A stretch of DNA of 64,000 nt, taken from Chryseobacterium nepalense. GTDB lineage: Bacteria; Bacteroidota; Bacteroidia; Flavobacteriales; Weeksellaceae. Below, in pieces: positions 1-8,664 of this stretch. The translations under genes were made by a program, and so were the position numbers. A model generated the notes under the pieces. It was not told where the DNA came from. It ran no database searches and saw nothing but the letters and a program-made list of their open reading frames with translations. How positions within the stretch are numbered: the first letter of the stretch is position 1; each line of letters starts with the position of its first letter. The DNA lies in assembly GCF_023195755.1 (NCBI RefSeq), contig NZ_CP096203.1, positions 2,356,001-2,420,000 of the forward strand, in the 5' to 3' direction.

Positions 1-927
1 TTTTTAGGCTTAGCGGCCTTTGGCCTGATCTCATGTCAGCATGACAATGACAACGACAACAACCCTCAAATGACTGTCTATCAGTTAATTTCAGCAGATA
101 ATGATTTGCGTACTCTTAAATCCGCGGTAGACAAAGCAGGATTATCTGCTACACTTAATCAGACCGGTCCCCTGACTCTGTTTGCACCTGGTAACACTGC
201 ATTTAATGCGTTTTTACAAGCAAATGGATATGCAAGTTTAAATGACGTACCCACAGCAGCGCTGAGAACTTTATTGATGAATCATGTTCTGGGCTCGGAA
301 TTGAAAGCGTCTCAACTTTCAACGGGTTATGTTTCTACTTTGGCAATTGGTGCGGCTTCCGTTGCACGACCTATCAGCATGTTTATTAATACCAGCAGTG
401 GTGTAAAAATTAACGGGGTATCTTCTGTAGTATCAGCAGATATTGACGCCAGCAACGGTGTTATACATAAAGTGAACGCCGTAATAGGTTTGCCAACTAT
501 TGTCACCCATGCCACGGCAAATCCGCAGTTTAGTTCTCTTGTTGCTGCACTAACAAGAAATGACATGCCGAACTTTGTGGGAATACTTAGCGGAACGACA
601 AATTCTCCCTTCACAGTATTTGCGCCAACCAATCAGGCATTCTCATCATTATTGACTGAAGTGGGCCTTCCTAATCTTGCAGCAATCCCACAGCCGCTCC
701 TTGAAAATACGTTAAAGTATCATGTTGTAACGGGAGTGAATGTTGCATCAAATAATCTCTTCAATAATATGATTGTACCTACTTTCCAGGGAAGTACATT
801 TAAAATCACAACTACAGGAGGTGCTAAGATTACAGATAAAAACAACAGAGTATCAAATATTGTTGCCACTGATGTACAATGCAACAATGGAATAATTCAT
901 GTCATAAACAAAGTTCTTTTACCATAG
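1..927 (+). CDS. FAS1 (fasciclin) repeat lipoprotein, 5'-truncated by window edge
   Basis: The frame is already open at base 1, so the start codon lies before the window. The first visible residues (FLGLAAFGLISC) are the end of a lipoprotein signal peptide with lipobox LISC; the Cys codon is at 34-36, followed by an Asp/Asn-rich linker, so an internal ATG at base 70 is not the start. Two FAS1 domains follow, each with the family's TLFAPxNxAF or TVFAPTNxAF box and ending in GVIHKVNAV or GIIHVINKVL. FAS1 domains are adhesion or surface-association modules; anchoring in an envelope membrane is inferred from the lipobox. It is a tandem paralogue of the next gene, sharing whole blocks such as QANGYASLNDVPTAAL. 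The ligand is unknown. Confidence 0.88.
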   Translation, partial: FLGLAAFGLISCQHDNDNDNNPQMTVYQLISADNDLRTLKSAVDKAGLSATLNQTGPLTLFAPGNTAFNAFLQANGYASLNDVPTAALRTLLMNHVLGSELKASQLSTGYVSTLAIGAASVARPISMFINTSSGVKINGVSSVVSADIDASNGVIHKVNAVIGLPTIVTHATANPQFSSLVAALTRNDMPNFVGILSGTTNSPFTVFAPTNQAFSSLLTEVGLPNLAAIPQPLLENTLKYHVVTGVNVASNNLFNNMIVPTFQGSTFKITTTGGAKITDKNNRVSNIVATDVQCNNGIIHVINKVLLP

Positions 928-943
928 AGACTATTATTAAGTA

Positions 944-974
944 AGCATGCCGGAAAATCCGGTATGCTTTTTTA
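944..974 (+). terminator. Rho-independent terminator after the first FAS1 gene
   Basis: An 11-bp stem (AGCATGCCGGA with TCCGGTATGCT, one G-T pair) closes a 3-base loop and is followed by a T run. It separates the two FAS1 genes, so the second probably has its own promoter. Confidence 0.8.
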
Positions 975-1137
975 TGATCGTGTTTTAAATATCTATTTCA
1001 GATGGGAAACATCTTTTGTAAGGAAACAAGTCCTTTATAGTTATTCTAAATTAATATTTTTAATAAAATATTTTATTAAAAATAAAAAATAGGTATAATT
1101 TTTGCCTGTCTGTTTTTACACATTAACCTAAAGTATT

Positions 1138-2091
1138 ATGAAAAATTTTTTAAAACCTCTACTCTTTTCGGGAATCGCTGTATTTTCAATATACTCGTGC
1201 GATGACAATGATGATGTAATGATGGACTCTGAAATGACTGTCTATCAAAGAATTTCTTCAGACACAGATCTGAGTAATCTGAAAGCTGCCGTAGATAAGA
1301 CAGGTCTATCATCAACCCTTGACCAATCCGGAACATTTACATTATTTGCACCCACCAATGCCGCTTTTGCAACATTTTTGCAGGCCAACGGATATGCAAG
1401 TTTAAATGACGTACCCACAGCAGCGCTGAAAACTTTACTGATGAATCACGTATTGGGTACTGAAGTAAAAAGTTCAGGAATATCAACCGGATATGTTTCC
1501 ACGCTTGCCATTGGTCCGGCTTCCTCAACACGCCCGCTAAGCATGTTTATTAATACAAGCAGCGGCGTTAGAATCAATGGTGTTTCTTCAGTTGTTGCTA
1601 CGGATATTGATGTAAATAATGGCGTAATCCATAAGGTAAATGCAGTTATCGGGTTACCGACAGTCGTGACACATGCCACTGCAAATCCACAATTCAGTTC
1701 CCTTGTTTCTGCACTTACAAGAAACGATATGCCAAATTTTGTAGGTATCCTCAGTGGTACAGCGAATTCGCCTTTCACGGTATTTGCTCCTACCAATACT
1801 GCTTTTTCATCATTATTAACGGAGCTGAATCTTGCAAATCTGGCAGCAATTCCACAAACTATACTTGAAAACACATTAAAGTACCACGTCGTAACAGGAG
1901 CTAACGTAGCATCAACAAACCTGACCAATAATATGACAGTGACTACTTTCCAAGGAGGGACATTCAAAATCAATACAACAAGTGGGGCGAAAATTACAGA
2001 TAACAACAACAGGGTATCTAATATAATCGCCACTGATGTTCAATGCAGCAATGGAATTATTCATGCTATAGACAAAGTTTTATTACCCTAA
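1138..2091 (+). CDS. FAS1 (fasciclin) repeat lipoprotein
   Basis: This 317-residue protein starts MKNFLKPLLFSGIAVFSIYSC, a lipoprotein signal peptide with lipobox SIYSC and an acidic DDNDD stretch directly after the Cys. Two FAS1 domains fill residues of about 33-175 and 180-317, with boxes TLFAPTNAAF and TVFAPTNTAF and ends GVIHKVNAVIG and GIIHAIDKVLLP. It is nearly colinear with the upstream paralogue, which points to tandem duplication. The intergenic DNA has a TATAATTTTTG sequence (1094-1104) that resembles the flavobacterial -7 box but has one extra base in its spacer. A role in surface adhesion is inferred from the family only. Confidence 0.92.
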   Translation: MKNFLKPLLFSGIAVFSIYSCDDNDDVMMDSEMTVYQRISSDTDLSNLKAAVDKTGLSSTLDQSGTFTLFAPTNAAFATFLQANGYASLNDVPTAALKTLLMNHVLGTEVKSSGISTGYVSTLAIGPASSTRPLSMFINTSSGVRINGVSSVVATDIDVNNGVIHKVNAVIGLPTVVTHATANPQFSSLVSALTRNDMPNFVGILSGTANSPFTVFAPTNTAFSSLLTELNLANLAAIPQTILENTLKYHVVTGANVASTNLTNNMTVTTFQGGTFKINTTSGAKITDNNNRVSNIIATDVQCSNGIIHAIDKVLLP

Positions 2092-2112
2092 ACCATAACT
2101 ATTAATTACAGT

Positions 2113-2140
2113 AAAGCCTGCCGGAAATCCAGCAGGCTTT
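2113..2140. terminator. Hairpin terminator between convergent genes
   Basis: A 9-bp perfect stem (AAAGCCTGC with GCAGGCTTT) encloses a loop containing a further GGA/TCC pairing. It lies between the FAS1 gene (+) and the stress-protein gene (-). U-tracts are weak on both sides. Confidence 0.6.
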
Positions 2141-2157
2141 ATATTTTAAACTTATAA

Positions 2158-2658
2158 TCAGTCTTTCGAACCCAGACTGTCCATATCATCATCCATTCCT
2201 CTTACTTCATTCGAGTGATATACTCTTTCCGATCCCAGGAAATAAATATTATGTCTTGCCTTCGCAATAATTCCGTCATACTCCTGCTCAGTCATCCCTT
2301 CAGGAATATCTTTTTGATTGTCTGAAGGCTTTTTAAACACTTCAAGGGCTCCATTTCTGTTTAAAATGGATTTTGCTGAGGCCGCTTCTTCGGCATTATC
2401 TGCATAAACAACAATATTGTTTCGTCCAATGCTATGTTTACGATAAGCATCCAGCATCTCTGCATCGTGTGCAAAAGTATACTCAAAAAAGCCTTTCGTC
2501 TGTTCGTCCTCCTGATAATGGTCGGTTGATAATCCGCTTTCTACGCTTGATTTTGAAACAACAATATTTGCTTCACTGAAACCGTTTTCTTTTAAATCTC
2601 TTTTAATTTCCTGTGTATCCACAGTCACCGGAAATACTGAAACTACTGTATAAGCCAT
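2158..2658 (-). CDS. YflT-like general stress protein
   Basis: The product (166 aa from the chosen start MAYTVVSVFPV) has no signal peptide. The N-terminal 100 residues look like the heat-induced stress protein YflT fold: a beta strand, a helix containing TQEIKRDLKENGFSEANIVV, then a second ferredoxin-like half with NNIVVYADNAEEAASAKSILNRNGA. The C-terminal third is charged and ends in an acidic DDDMDSLGSKD tail. The frame extends upstream to an ATG at 2673 and a TTG at 2685, but an 18-bp perfect palindrome (2658-2675) fills that stretch, so the later ATG is preferred. It lies downstream of the mutase gene on the same strand with no terminator between. The family call is from memory of the fold and is moderate. 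Confidence 0.6.
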   Translation of the reverse strand: MAYTVVSVFPVTVDTQEIKRDLKENGFSEANIVVSKSSVESGLSTDHYQEDEQTKGFFEYTFAHDAEMLDAYRKHSIGRNNIVVYADNAEEAASAKSILNRNGALEVFKKPSDNQKDIPEGMTEQEYDGIIAKARHNIYFLGSERVYHSNEVRGMDDDMDSLGSKD

Positions 2659-2675
2659 AATGAAAATTTTCATTA
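2658..2675. promoter_or_regulatory. 18-bp perfect palindrome at the start of the YflT-like gene
   Basis: TAATGAAAATTTTCATTA is a perfect 18-base palindrome directly against the preferred start codon of the stress-protein gene. It could be a dimeric repressor operator or simply an AT-rich coincidence. Confidence 0.35.
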
Positions 2676-2718
2676 AACTATACAAAAGCTGTGCAACTTA
2701 TACTTTGCAATCGTTAAT

Positions 2719-4836
2719 TTAATTTAAAAATTTCTTCAAAATATCCACCGCACACTTTGGAAGATTGGTTCCGGGACCAAAGATAAAATCGGCTCCATTG
2801 GCATATAAGAATTCATAATCCTGTTGGGGAATTACACCACCAACAACGATCGTGATATCATCGGCACCTAGTTTTTTCAATTCTTCAACCACCTGTGGAA
2901 CCAGTGTTTTGTGTCCGGCTGCCAAAGAAGAAACACCAAGAATGTGAATATCATTTTCCACAGCCTGTTTCGCAACTTCCTCAGGTGTTTGAAACAATGG
3001 CGCAACATCTACATCAAATCCCATATCCGCAAAAGCGGTAGCGACTACCTTTGCACCTCTGTCGTGCCCGTCCTGACCCATTTTTGCCACCATTAATCGG
3101 GGACGTCTACCTTCTTCCTTCTCAAATTTCTGAGTCAGCTGAAGTGCTTTTTCAAAGTATTCATTTTTTCCTGCATTCATGGCGTAAACTCCTGATATTG
3201 TTCTGATATTGGCTTTGTATCTTCCGAAACTTTCTTCCATCGCATCACTCATTTCTCCAAGCGTTACTCTTCTGCGTGCCGCTTCAATACACGATGCGAG
3301 AAGGTTTCCTTCTCCCGTTTTGGCTGATTCCCGGATTTCATTTAAAATCTGAACAACAGCTTCTGCATTTCTTTCTTCTTTTATTTTATTTAATCTTTCG
3401 ATCTGCTTTCTGCGAACTTCCGTATTGTCGATATCTAATATTTCTATCTGATCTTGTTTTAAAGCAGATTTAAATGAATTAACACCAATAATGAATTCTT
3501 CTCCACTGTCAATTTTTGCCTGTTTCTTTGCAGCCGCTTCTTCAATTCTCATTTTCGGGATTCCGGCTTCGATGGCTTTCGTCATTCCTCCTTCCTGCTC
3601 TACCTCATCGATATATTTCATGGCTTCTTCGATCATCTGCTGGGTAAGGCTTTCCACCAAATTACTACCTCCCATAGGATCTACCACGTCGCAGATTCCG
3701 CTTTCCTGCTGAAGAATAATCTGGGTGTTTCTTGCAATTTTCGCGGAATAGTCTGTCGGAAGAGCAATAGCTTCGTCTAAAGCGTTCGTATGAAGAGACT
3801 GTGTACCTCCCAATGCTGAAGATAACGCTTCAATTGCTGTTCTGGTAATATTATTGAAAGGCTCCTGCTCGGTCAATGACCAACCTGAAGTTTGCGAGTG
3901 TGTTCTTAAGGCTAAAGACTTAGGATTTTGTGGATTGAACTGTTTTAAAAGGGTTGCCCAAATATATCTTGCGGCGCGCATTTTTGCGATTTCCATGAAG
4001 TGATTCATTCCGATAGCCCAGAAAAAGGATAGCCTCGGAGCAAAATCATCAACATTCATTCCTGCTTTTATCCCTGTTCTTACATATTCCAATCCGTCTG
4101 CAAGGGTGTAAGCCATTTCCAGAACCGGTGTTGCCCCCGCTTCCTGCATGTGATATCCGGAGATTGAAATCGAATTGAATTTCGGAATATATTTCGAAGT
4201 ATATTCAAAAATATCGGCAATAATTTTCATGGATGGCGCGGGCGGATAGATGTAGGTATTTCTCACCATGAATTCTTTCAAAATATCATTCTGAATGGTT
4301 CCCGAAAGCAGTTCCTGTGAAACACCCTGCTCTTCTGCGGCAACAATATAAAAAGAAAGGATCGGCAAAACGGCCCCGTTCATCGTCATGGAAACAGAAA
4401 TCTGATCTAATGGAATTTCGTTGAATAAAATTTTCATATCCTCAACAGAATCGATTGCCACTCCGGCTTTTCCTACATCACCAACCACTCTTGCATGATC
4501 CGAATCGTATCCTCTGTGAGTTGCCAAATCAAATGCAACGGAAAGTCCCTTTTGTCCTGCTGCTAAATTTCTTCTGTAAAAAGCATTGGATTCTTCTGCC
4601 GTTGAAAAACCTGCATACTGACGGATCGTCCACGGCTTCTGGACGTACATGGTGGAGTAAGGCCCCCTTAAATAAGGTGCAATTCCAGGAGTCGTGTGAG
4701 TTAATTCTTTGTCGTTAACATCTTCTGCCTTGTAGGAAGACTTTAGCTGTAGACCATCTTTTTCAAATGGATAAATTTCAGTCTGCCTTTCAGCAATCGT
4801 AAATTGAGGAGTTTTATTCAGAACTTCCCGTCTCAT
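2719..4836 (-). CDS. scpA: Methylmalonyl-CoA mutase, large (catalytic) subunit
   Basis: This adenosylcobalamin enzyme interconverts methylmalonyl-CoA and succinyl-CoA in propionate metabolism. The 705 residues contain the substrate-binding TIM barrel, with the active-site RQYAGF (Tyr74) and SISGYHM (His229), then a C-terminal B12-binding domain with the base-off DxHxxG motif (GQDGHDRG, Asp589-His591-Gly594), GVSSLAAGH and VVGGVIP. Length and motifs fit a full-length large chain. In many Bacteroidota the small subunit gene lies just upstream; here the upstream DNA is a tandem repeat block and then prolyl oligopeptidase, so the small subunit, if present, is elsewhere. The stress-protein gene follows 60 bp downstream and may be cotranscribed. 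Confidence 0.95.
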   Translation of the reverse strand: MRREVLNKTPQFTIAERQTEIYPFEKDGLQLKSSYKAEDVNDKELTHTTPGIAPYLRGPYSTMYVQKPWTIRQYAGFSTAEESNAFYRRNLAAGQKGLSVAFDLATHRGYDSDHARVVGDVGKAGVAIDSVEDMKILFNEIPLDQISVSMTMNGAVLPILSFYIVAAEEQGVSQELLSGTIQNDILKEFMVRNTYIYPPAPSMKIIADIFEYTSKYIPKFNSISISGYHMQEAGATPVLEMAYTLADGLEYVRTGIKAGMNVDDFAPRLSFFWAIGMNHFMEIAKMRAARYIWATLLKQFNPQNPKSLALRTHSQTSGWSLTEQEPFNNITRTAIEALSSALGGTQSLHTNALDEAIALPTDYSAKIARNTQIILQQESGICDVVDPMGGSNLVESLTQQMIEEAMKYIDEVEQEGGMTKAIEAGIPKMRIEEAAAKKQAKIDSGEEFIIGVNSFKSALKQDQIEILDIDNTEVRRKQIERLNKIKEERNAEAVVQILNEIRESAKTGEGNLLASCIEAARRRVTLGEMSDAMEESFGRYKANIRTISGVYAMNAGKNEYFEKALQLTQKFEKEEGRRPRLMVAKMGQDGHDRGAKVVATAFADMGFDVDVAPLFQTPEEVAKQAVENDIHILGVSSLAAGHKTLVPQVVEELKKLGADDITIVVGGVIPQQDYEFLYANGADFIFGPGTNLPKCAVDILKKFLN

Positions 4837-4956
4837 AATTTCAGATTTATTATAGCGCTAAAATTAAGCATTTTTGAGATAATACACCCATCTTTAGTTT
4901 TCTGTTCCCGATTAAGGAAATGCAGACTCTCGAGAGTACATCAAAAACATTGAATC
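4837..4956. other. Intergenic DNA upstream of the mutase gene
   Basis: No gene is supported here. This is the probable promoter region of the minus-strand mutase; I did not find a clean TAnnTTTG element. It runs into the 21-bp repeat block. Confidence 0.4.
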
Positions 4957-5146
4957 ATAAATCAGAAAAGATCTTCGTCACTAGAGAAAAAGTCTTCGTT
5001 ATGGCATTCAAAATATACTATATCGCCAAACAATCTTTTATAATGCATAAAAGATCTACTATACTGAACAAAGAATCTTCTATACTGCACAAAAAAAATG
5101 GTCTATAGCAGACAAAAAATATTCTATACCGGATAAAAGATTTTAT
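4957..5146. repeat. Degenerate 21-bp tandem repeat block (about nine copies)
   Basis: Successive units can be laid out at 4957-4977, 4978-4998, 4999-5019, 5020-5039 (20 bp), 5040-5060, 5061-5081, 5082-5104 (23 bp), 5105-5125 and 5126-5146. The shared pattern is ATACnGnAnAAAAGA followed by a TCTTCT-like end. The spacing is regular while the sequence has drifted. A short plus-strand frame (4920-5108) reads through as a 7-residue repeat (IMHKRST, ILNKESS, ILHKKNG), but only because 21 is divisible by three. It sits between two minus-strand genes, just outside the terminator of prolyl oligopeptidase. Confidence 0.75.
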
Positions 5147-5160
5147 TAATCCTGATATTG

Positions 5161-5183
5161 AAAAAGCCGGGCTAAAGCCCGGC
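5161..5183 (-). terminator. Terminator of prolyl oligopeptidase
   Basis: On the minus strand a 7-bp GC-only stem (GCCGGGC with GCCCGGC) with a TTTA loop is followed by a T run, 23 bases beyond the stop codon. Confidence 0.85.
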
Positions 5184-5205
5184 CTCATTACATTTAATTA
5201 ACTAT

Positions 5206-7317
5206 TTATTTTCCTAATTTACGAATTCCCATTTCATATAGCGCAAAGGAAATCAGGTCTGCATTTTCACCAATCACCTGATCCGTAGATCTTCCGGCAC
5301 CGTGTCCTGCATTTTTTTCAATTCTCAATAAAATAGGATGATCACAGGCCTGCTTTTCCTGAAGCTCTGCCCCGAATTTAAAAGAATGTGCCGGAACCAC
5401 CCTGTCATCATGATCACTGGTGATAATCATAGTAGAAGGATAGCAGGTTTCTGCTTTTACATTATGAACCGGAGAATACGATTTTAAATATTCAAACATT
5501 TCTTTGTTGTCCTCGGCTGTTCCGTAATCGTAAGACCAACCTGCACCGGCTGTAAATTTATTATATCTCAACATATCAAGTACGCCAACTCCCGGGAATG
5601 CTACTCTTGCCAGATCAGGACGCATTGTCATGGTAGCTCCTACGAGAAGTCCTCCGTTTGATCTGCCGGAAAGTGCCATGAATTGTTTTGAAGTGTATCC
5701 TTTTTGCTGTAAGTATTCTCCTGCCGCAATGAAATCATCAAACACATTTTTCTTATTCATTTTTGTTCCGGCGTCATGCCATTTTTTTCCGTATTCACCA
5801 CCTCCCCGAATGTTCGGAACGGCATAAATCCCGCCATTTTCCATCCAGATGGCATTCACAACAGAGAAGGCAGGCTGCAAGCTGATGTTAAAACCTCCGT
5901 AAGAATACAAAATCGTAGGATTTTTACCATCCAGTTTTGTTCCTTTTTTGTAGTTGATCATCATTGGAACTTTTGTGCCGTCTTTTGAGGTGTAAAATAC
6001 CTGTTCCGAAACATAATCTTCTGGGTTAAATTTCACTTTTGGCTTTTGATATACTTCCGATTTTCCGGTATCAGCATTAAATTTATAGGTTGTTCCCGGA
6101 GTGATATAATTGGTGAATGAGTAATAAAGTTCCTTCTCTTTTTCTTTTCCTCCGAAACCTGAAACATTTCCTTTTCCGGGAAGTGTAATTTCACGGATTA
6201 CCTTACCGTTTCTGTCATATTGTGTAACCTTATCAATAGCGTCGATCATGTAGGTTGCAAAGAAATACCCTCCACCGGTTGTAATTCCCAGCACATTTTC
6301 CGTTTCAGGAATAACATCTTTCCATGTTTCCGGAGCCGGATTTTTAATGGTGGTTTTTACCAAACGCATATTCGGTGCATCTTTATCGGTAAAGATATAC
6401 AGATTGTCTCCCTGGGTATCAACAATGCTTGCGTTAATATCAAAGCCTTTATTAATCTGCACAAAATCGCCTCCGTTTTTAAGATCTTTTATGTACAATT
6501 CATTTCCATTAGTTGCATTGGCTGCTGAAATAATCAAATACCGCTGATCTTCGGAAACTCCTGCTCCGATATATCTTCTCGGAGTTTTATCGCCTCCGAA
6601 AATTAATTGGTCTTCAGATTGTTTTGTTCCTAATTTATGAAAATACACTTTATGCTTATCCGTCATACCGGAAAGTACGGTTCCTTCTTTGGGTTTATCG
6701 TAGCTTGAATAATAAAAGCCTTCATCACCCTGCCATGAAATCCCGCTGAACTTTACATCCACGATCGTTTCGTCGATTTGCTTTTTCGAAACAGCATCGA
6801 TGATAATGATTTTATTCCAGTCGCTTCCTCCTTCTGAAATAGAATAGGCGGCAAGATTTCCTTTTTTGTTAAATGATAACTGGGAAAGTGACGTTGTCCC
6901 TTTATCCGAAAATTTATTCGGGTCTAAAAATACTTCTGTAGCCTTCGTTTTGTTATTTGTTCTATACAAAACAGATTGTGCCTGTAAGCCATTATTTTTG
7001 TAATAATAAGTATACTCTCCTTCCTGGAATGGGGCCGAAATTTTCTCATAGTTCCAGATATCCGTCAGTTGTTTTCTGATTTCTTCCCTGAACGGGATTT
7101 TTGAAAGATAATCCTGGCTGTGTTTTACTTCTTCATCAACCCATTTTCTGGTGGCTTCGGAATCGTTTTCAAGATCTCTGAAAGGGTCTGCAACGGCAGT
7201 TCCGAAATAATTATCGGTTTGGTTTCCTTTTAATGCTTTAGGATACATCATTTTTTGTGAATACAATGTTGCCGAAAACAGGACTCCGGCGGTTAGTAAT
7301 AGTGGTCTGAATTTCAT
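5206..7317 (-). CDS. Prolyl oligopeptidase (S9A), exported
   Basis: This serine peptidase cuts after proline in short peptides. The 703-residue protein has a signal peptide (MKFRPLLLTAGVLFSATLYSQ), as the periplasmic enzyme of Elizabethkingia meningoseptica does. A seven-bladed beta-propeller (roughly residues 90-430) precedes the alpha/beta hydrolase. The catalytic serine is in SGRSNGG (Ser553), the acid in DHDDRVVP and the histidine in KNAGHGAG (His672). Length and motifs match full-length family members. On the minus strand a TATTTTTG box (7332-7339) lies close upstream. It has its own terminator and appears monocistronic. Confidence 0.95.
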   Translation of the reverse strand: MKFRPLLLTAGVLFSATLYSQKMMYPKALKGNQTDNYFGTAVADPFRDLENDSEATRKWVDEEVKHSQDYLSKIPFREEIRKQLTDIWNYEKISAPFQEGEYTYYYKNNGLQAQSVLYRTNNKTKATEVFLDPNKFSDKGTTSLSQLSFNKKGNLAAYSISEGGSDWNKIIIIDAVSKKQIDETIVDVKFSGISWQGDEGFYYSSYDKPKEGTVLSGMTDKHKVYFHKLGTKQSEDQLIFGGDKTPRRYIGAGVSEDQRYLIISAANATNGNELYIKDLKNGGDFVQINKGFDINASIVDTQGDNLYIFTDKDAPNMRLVKTTIKNPAPETWKDVIPETENVLGITTGGGYFFATYMIDAIDKVTQYDRNGKVIREITLPGKGNVSGFGGKEKEKELYYSFTNYITPGTTYKFNADTGKSEVYQKPKVKFNPEDYVSEQVFYTSKDGTKVPMMINYKKGTKLDGKNPTILYSYGGFNISLQPAFSVVNAIWMENGGIYAVPNIRGGGEYGKKWHDAGTKMNKKNVFDDFIAAGEYLQQKGYTSKQFMALSGRSNGGLLVGATMTMRPDLARVAFPGVGVLDMLRYNKFTAGAGWSYDYGTAEDNKEMFEYLKSYSPVHNVKAETCYPSTMIITSDHDDRVVPAHSFKFGAELQEKQACDHPILLRIEKNAGHGAGRSTDQVIGENADLISFALYEMGIRKLGK

Positions 7318-7331
7318 ATTAGCTATTTTCC

Positions 7332-7339
7332 CAAAAATA
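7332..7339 (-). promoter_or_regulatory. -7 element (TATTTTTG) for prolyl oligopeptidase
   Basis: Matches the Bacteroidota TAnnTTTG consensus, 14 bases upstream of the ATG. A CAAA on the plus strand (TTTG in the gene's sense) lies 26 bases further up, too far for a standard -33 box. Confidence 0.4.
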
Positions 7340-7390
7340 AGGAATCTATCTGAAATTCTTTACAGCAAAAAAGTTATCGATGATCTAAAA

Positions 7391-7417
7391 TAAAAATCTC
7401 CGGAAAACCGGAGATTT
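7391..7417 (-). terminator. Terminator of prfA
   Basis: A 10-bp perfect stem (AAATCTCCGG with CCGGAGATTT) with an AAAA loop is followed on the minus strand by a T run, 25 bases past the prfA stop. Confidence 0.85.
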
Positions 7418-7441
7418 AACAAAGATTTTATGATAAAGATT

Positions 7442-8527
7442 TTATAAATTTTCTTCTTCGCCTTTCATTTTTTCGGCATTTTCTGCCATGATTACGGCGT
7501 CAATCATTTCAGAGATATCTCCGTTCATGTAGGCATCCAGGTTGTACATGGATTTGTTGATTCTGTGATCCGTCACCCTTCCCTGCGGATAATTGTAGGT
7601 TTTGATCTTCGCCGAACGGTCTCCTGTGGAAACCATCGATTTACGCTGGGCAGCAATATCACCCTGTACTTTCTGAAGCTCTATATCGTATAGTTTAGTT
7701 CTCAGCATTTCCATCGCAAGCTCACGGTTTGCCAACTGGGAACGTGCCTGCTGACAAACTACTACCAACCCCGAAGGTTTGTGGGTAAGCTGCACTTTGG
7801 TTTCAACTTTGTTTACGTTCTGGCCTCCTGCTCCTCCGGATCTGGAAGTCTGCATTTCGATGTCCGCCGGATTCAGTTCAAAATCTACTTCTTCGGCTTC
7901 CGGAAGAACCGCAACCGTAATGGCAGAAGTATGAACCCTTCCCTGAGATTCCGTTTCGGGAACACGCTGTACACGGTGAACGCCGGATTCAAATTTCATG
8001 ATTCCGTACACGCCTTCTCCTTCCACTTTCATGATGAGTTCCTTGTAGCCTTTTGCCGCTTCGTTTGAATCTGTCACCTCATGTCTCCATCCTTTTGTCT
8101 TGAAGTACATGGAATACATTCTGTAGATATCTTCCACAAAAATCGCTGCTTCATCTCCCCCTGTTCCTGCACGAAGTTCCACGATTACGTTTTTGTCATC
8201 TGCAGGATCCTTAGGAATTAACAATACTTTTAATTCTTCTTCCAGGCCGGGAATTTTTTCTAAAGCCTCGTTCTTTTCGATTTTTGCCAGTTCTACAAAA
8301 TCTTTGTCGGATCCGTCTGCAATAATCTCGTCAGATTCTTCAATCGTATCCAAAGCACCTTTATATTGATCGTAAACTCTTACAATTTTCCCCAAATCAC
8401 TATATTCTTTGTTCAGAGAAGAATATCTTTTCTGATCTGAAATAACATCAGGCTGAATAATAAGGTCTGCCACCTCATTATATCTTTGTTTTATAGCTTC
8501 TAATTTTGGAATTAAACTCTTAGACAT
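7442..8527 (-). CDS. prfA: Peptide chain release factor 1
   Basis: RF1 recognises UAA and UAG stop codons and triggers peptidyl-tRNA hydrolysis. The 361-residue protein has the RF1 tripeptide anticodon PxT as PET (190-192, within [14 protein letters not shown]) and the catalytic GGQ loop at 234-236 ([11 protein letters not shown]). PxT rather than SPF separates it from RF2. No internal frameshift site is visible. It is flanked by its own -7 element and terminator and appears monocistronic. Confidence 0.97.
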   Translation of the reverse strand: MSKSLIPKLEAIKQRYNEVADLIIQPDVISDQKRYSSLNKEYSDLGKIVRVYDQYKGALDTIEESDEIIADGSDKDFVELAKIEKNEALEKIPGLEEELKVLLIPKDPADDKNVIVELRAGTGGDEAAIFVEDIYRMYSMYFKTKGWRHEVTDSNEAAKGYKELIMKVEGEGVYGIMKFESGVHRVQRVPETESQGRVHTSAITVAVLPEAEEVDFELNPADIEMQTSRSGGAGGQNVNKVETKVQLTHKPSGLVVVCQQARSQLANRELAMEMLRTKLYDIELQKVQGDIAAQRKSMVSTGDRSAKIKTYNYPQGRVTDHRINKSMYNLDAYMNGDISEMIDAVIMAENAEKMKGEEENL

Positions 8528-8544
8528 AGTAAAAATTTAGTTGG

Positions 8545-8552
8545 CAAAGATA
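8545..8552 (-). promoter_or_regulatory. -7 element (TATCTTTG) for prfA
   Basis: A TAnnTTTG match on the minus strand, 17 bases upstream of the prfA ATG; no clear -33 TTTG at the usual distance. Confidence 0.45.
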
Positions 8553-8635
8553 CGGATTGATTTGTAGATGTGCTAATTTCGGAAAGAAATGACGGTTCTT
8601 ATTTAAAGTCTTATCCATAAACTTATTTTCAACAT

Positions 8636-8659
8636 AAAAAAAGACCGCTTGAAGCGGCC
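8636..8659 (-). terminator. Terminator of the amylase gene
   Basis: On the minus strand a short GC-rich hairpin (CCGCT with AGCGG) is followed by a run of seven T residues, a few bases past the amylase stop. Confidence 0.75.
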
Positions 8660-8664
8660 TAAGT

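Noticed and set aside
1446..2033. Minus-strand frame of 195 residues opposite the second FAS1 gene
   Set aside because: An equivalent antisense frame recurs opposite the first FAS1 gene, as expected from the duplicated codons of a real plus-strand gene.
4920..5108. Plus-strand 62-residue frame with a 7-residue repeat
   Set aside because: It follows directly from a 21-bp tandem repeat in noncoding DNA; there is no signal, no family and no promoter in support.
4957..5146. Possible CRISPR array
   Set aside because: Units are contiguous without spacers, are only 21 bp and degenerate, and no cas genes are present.
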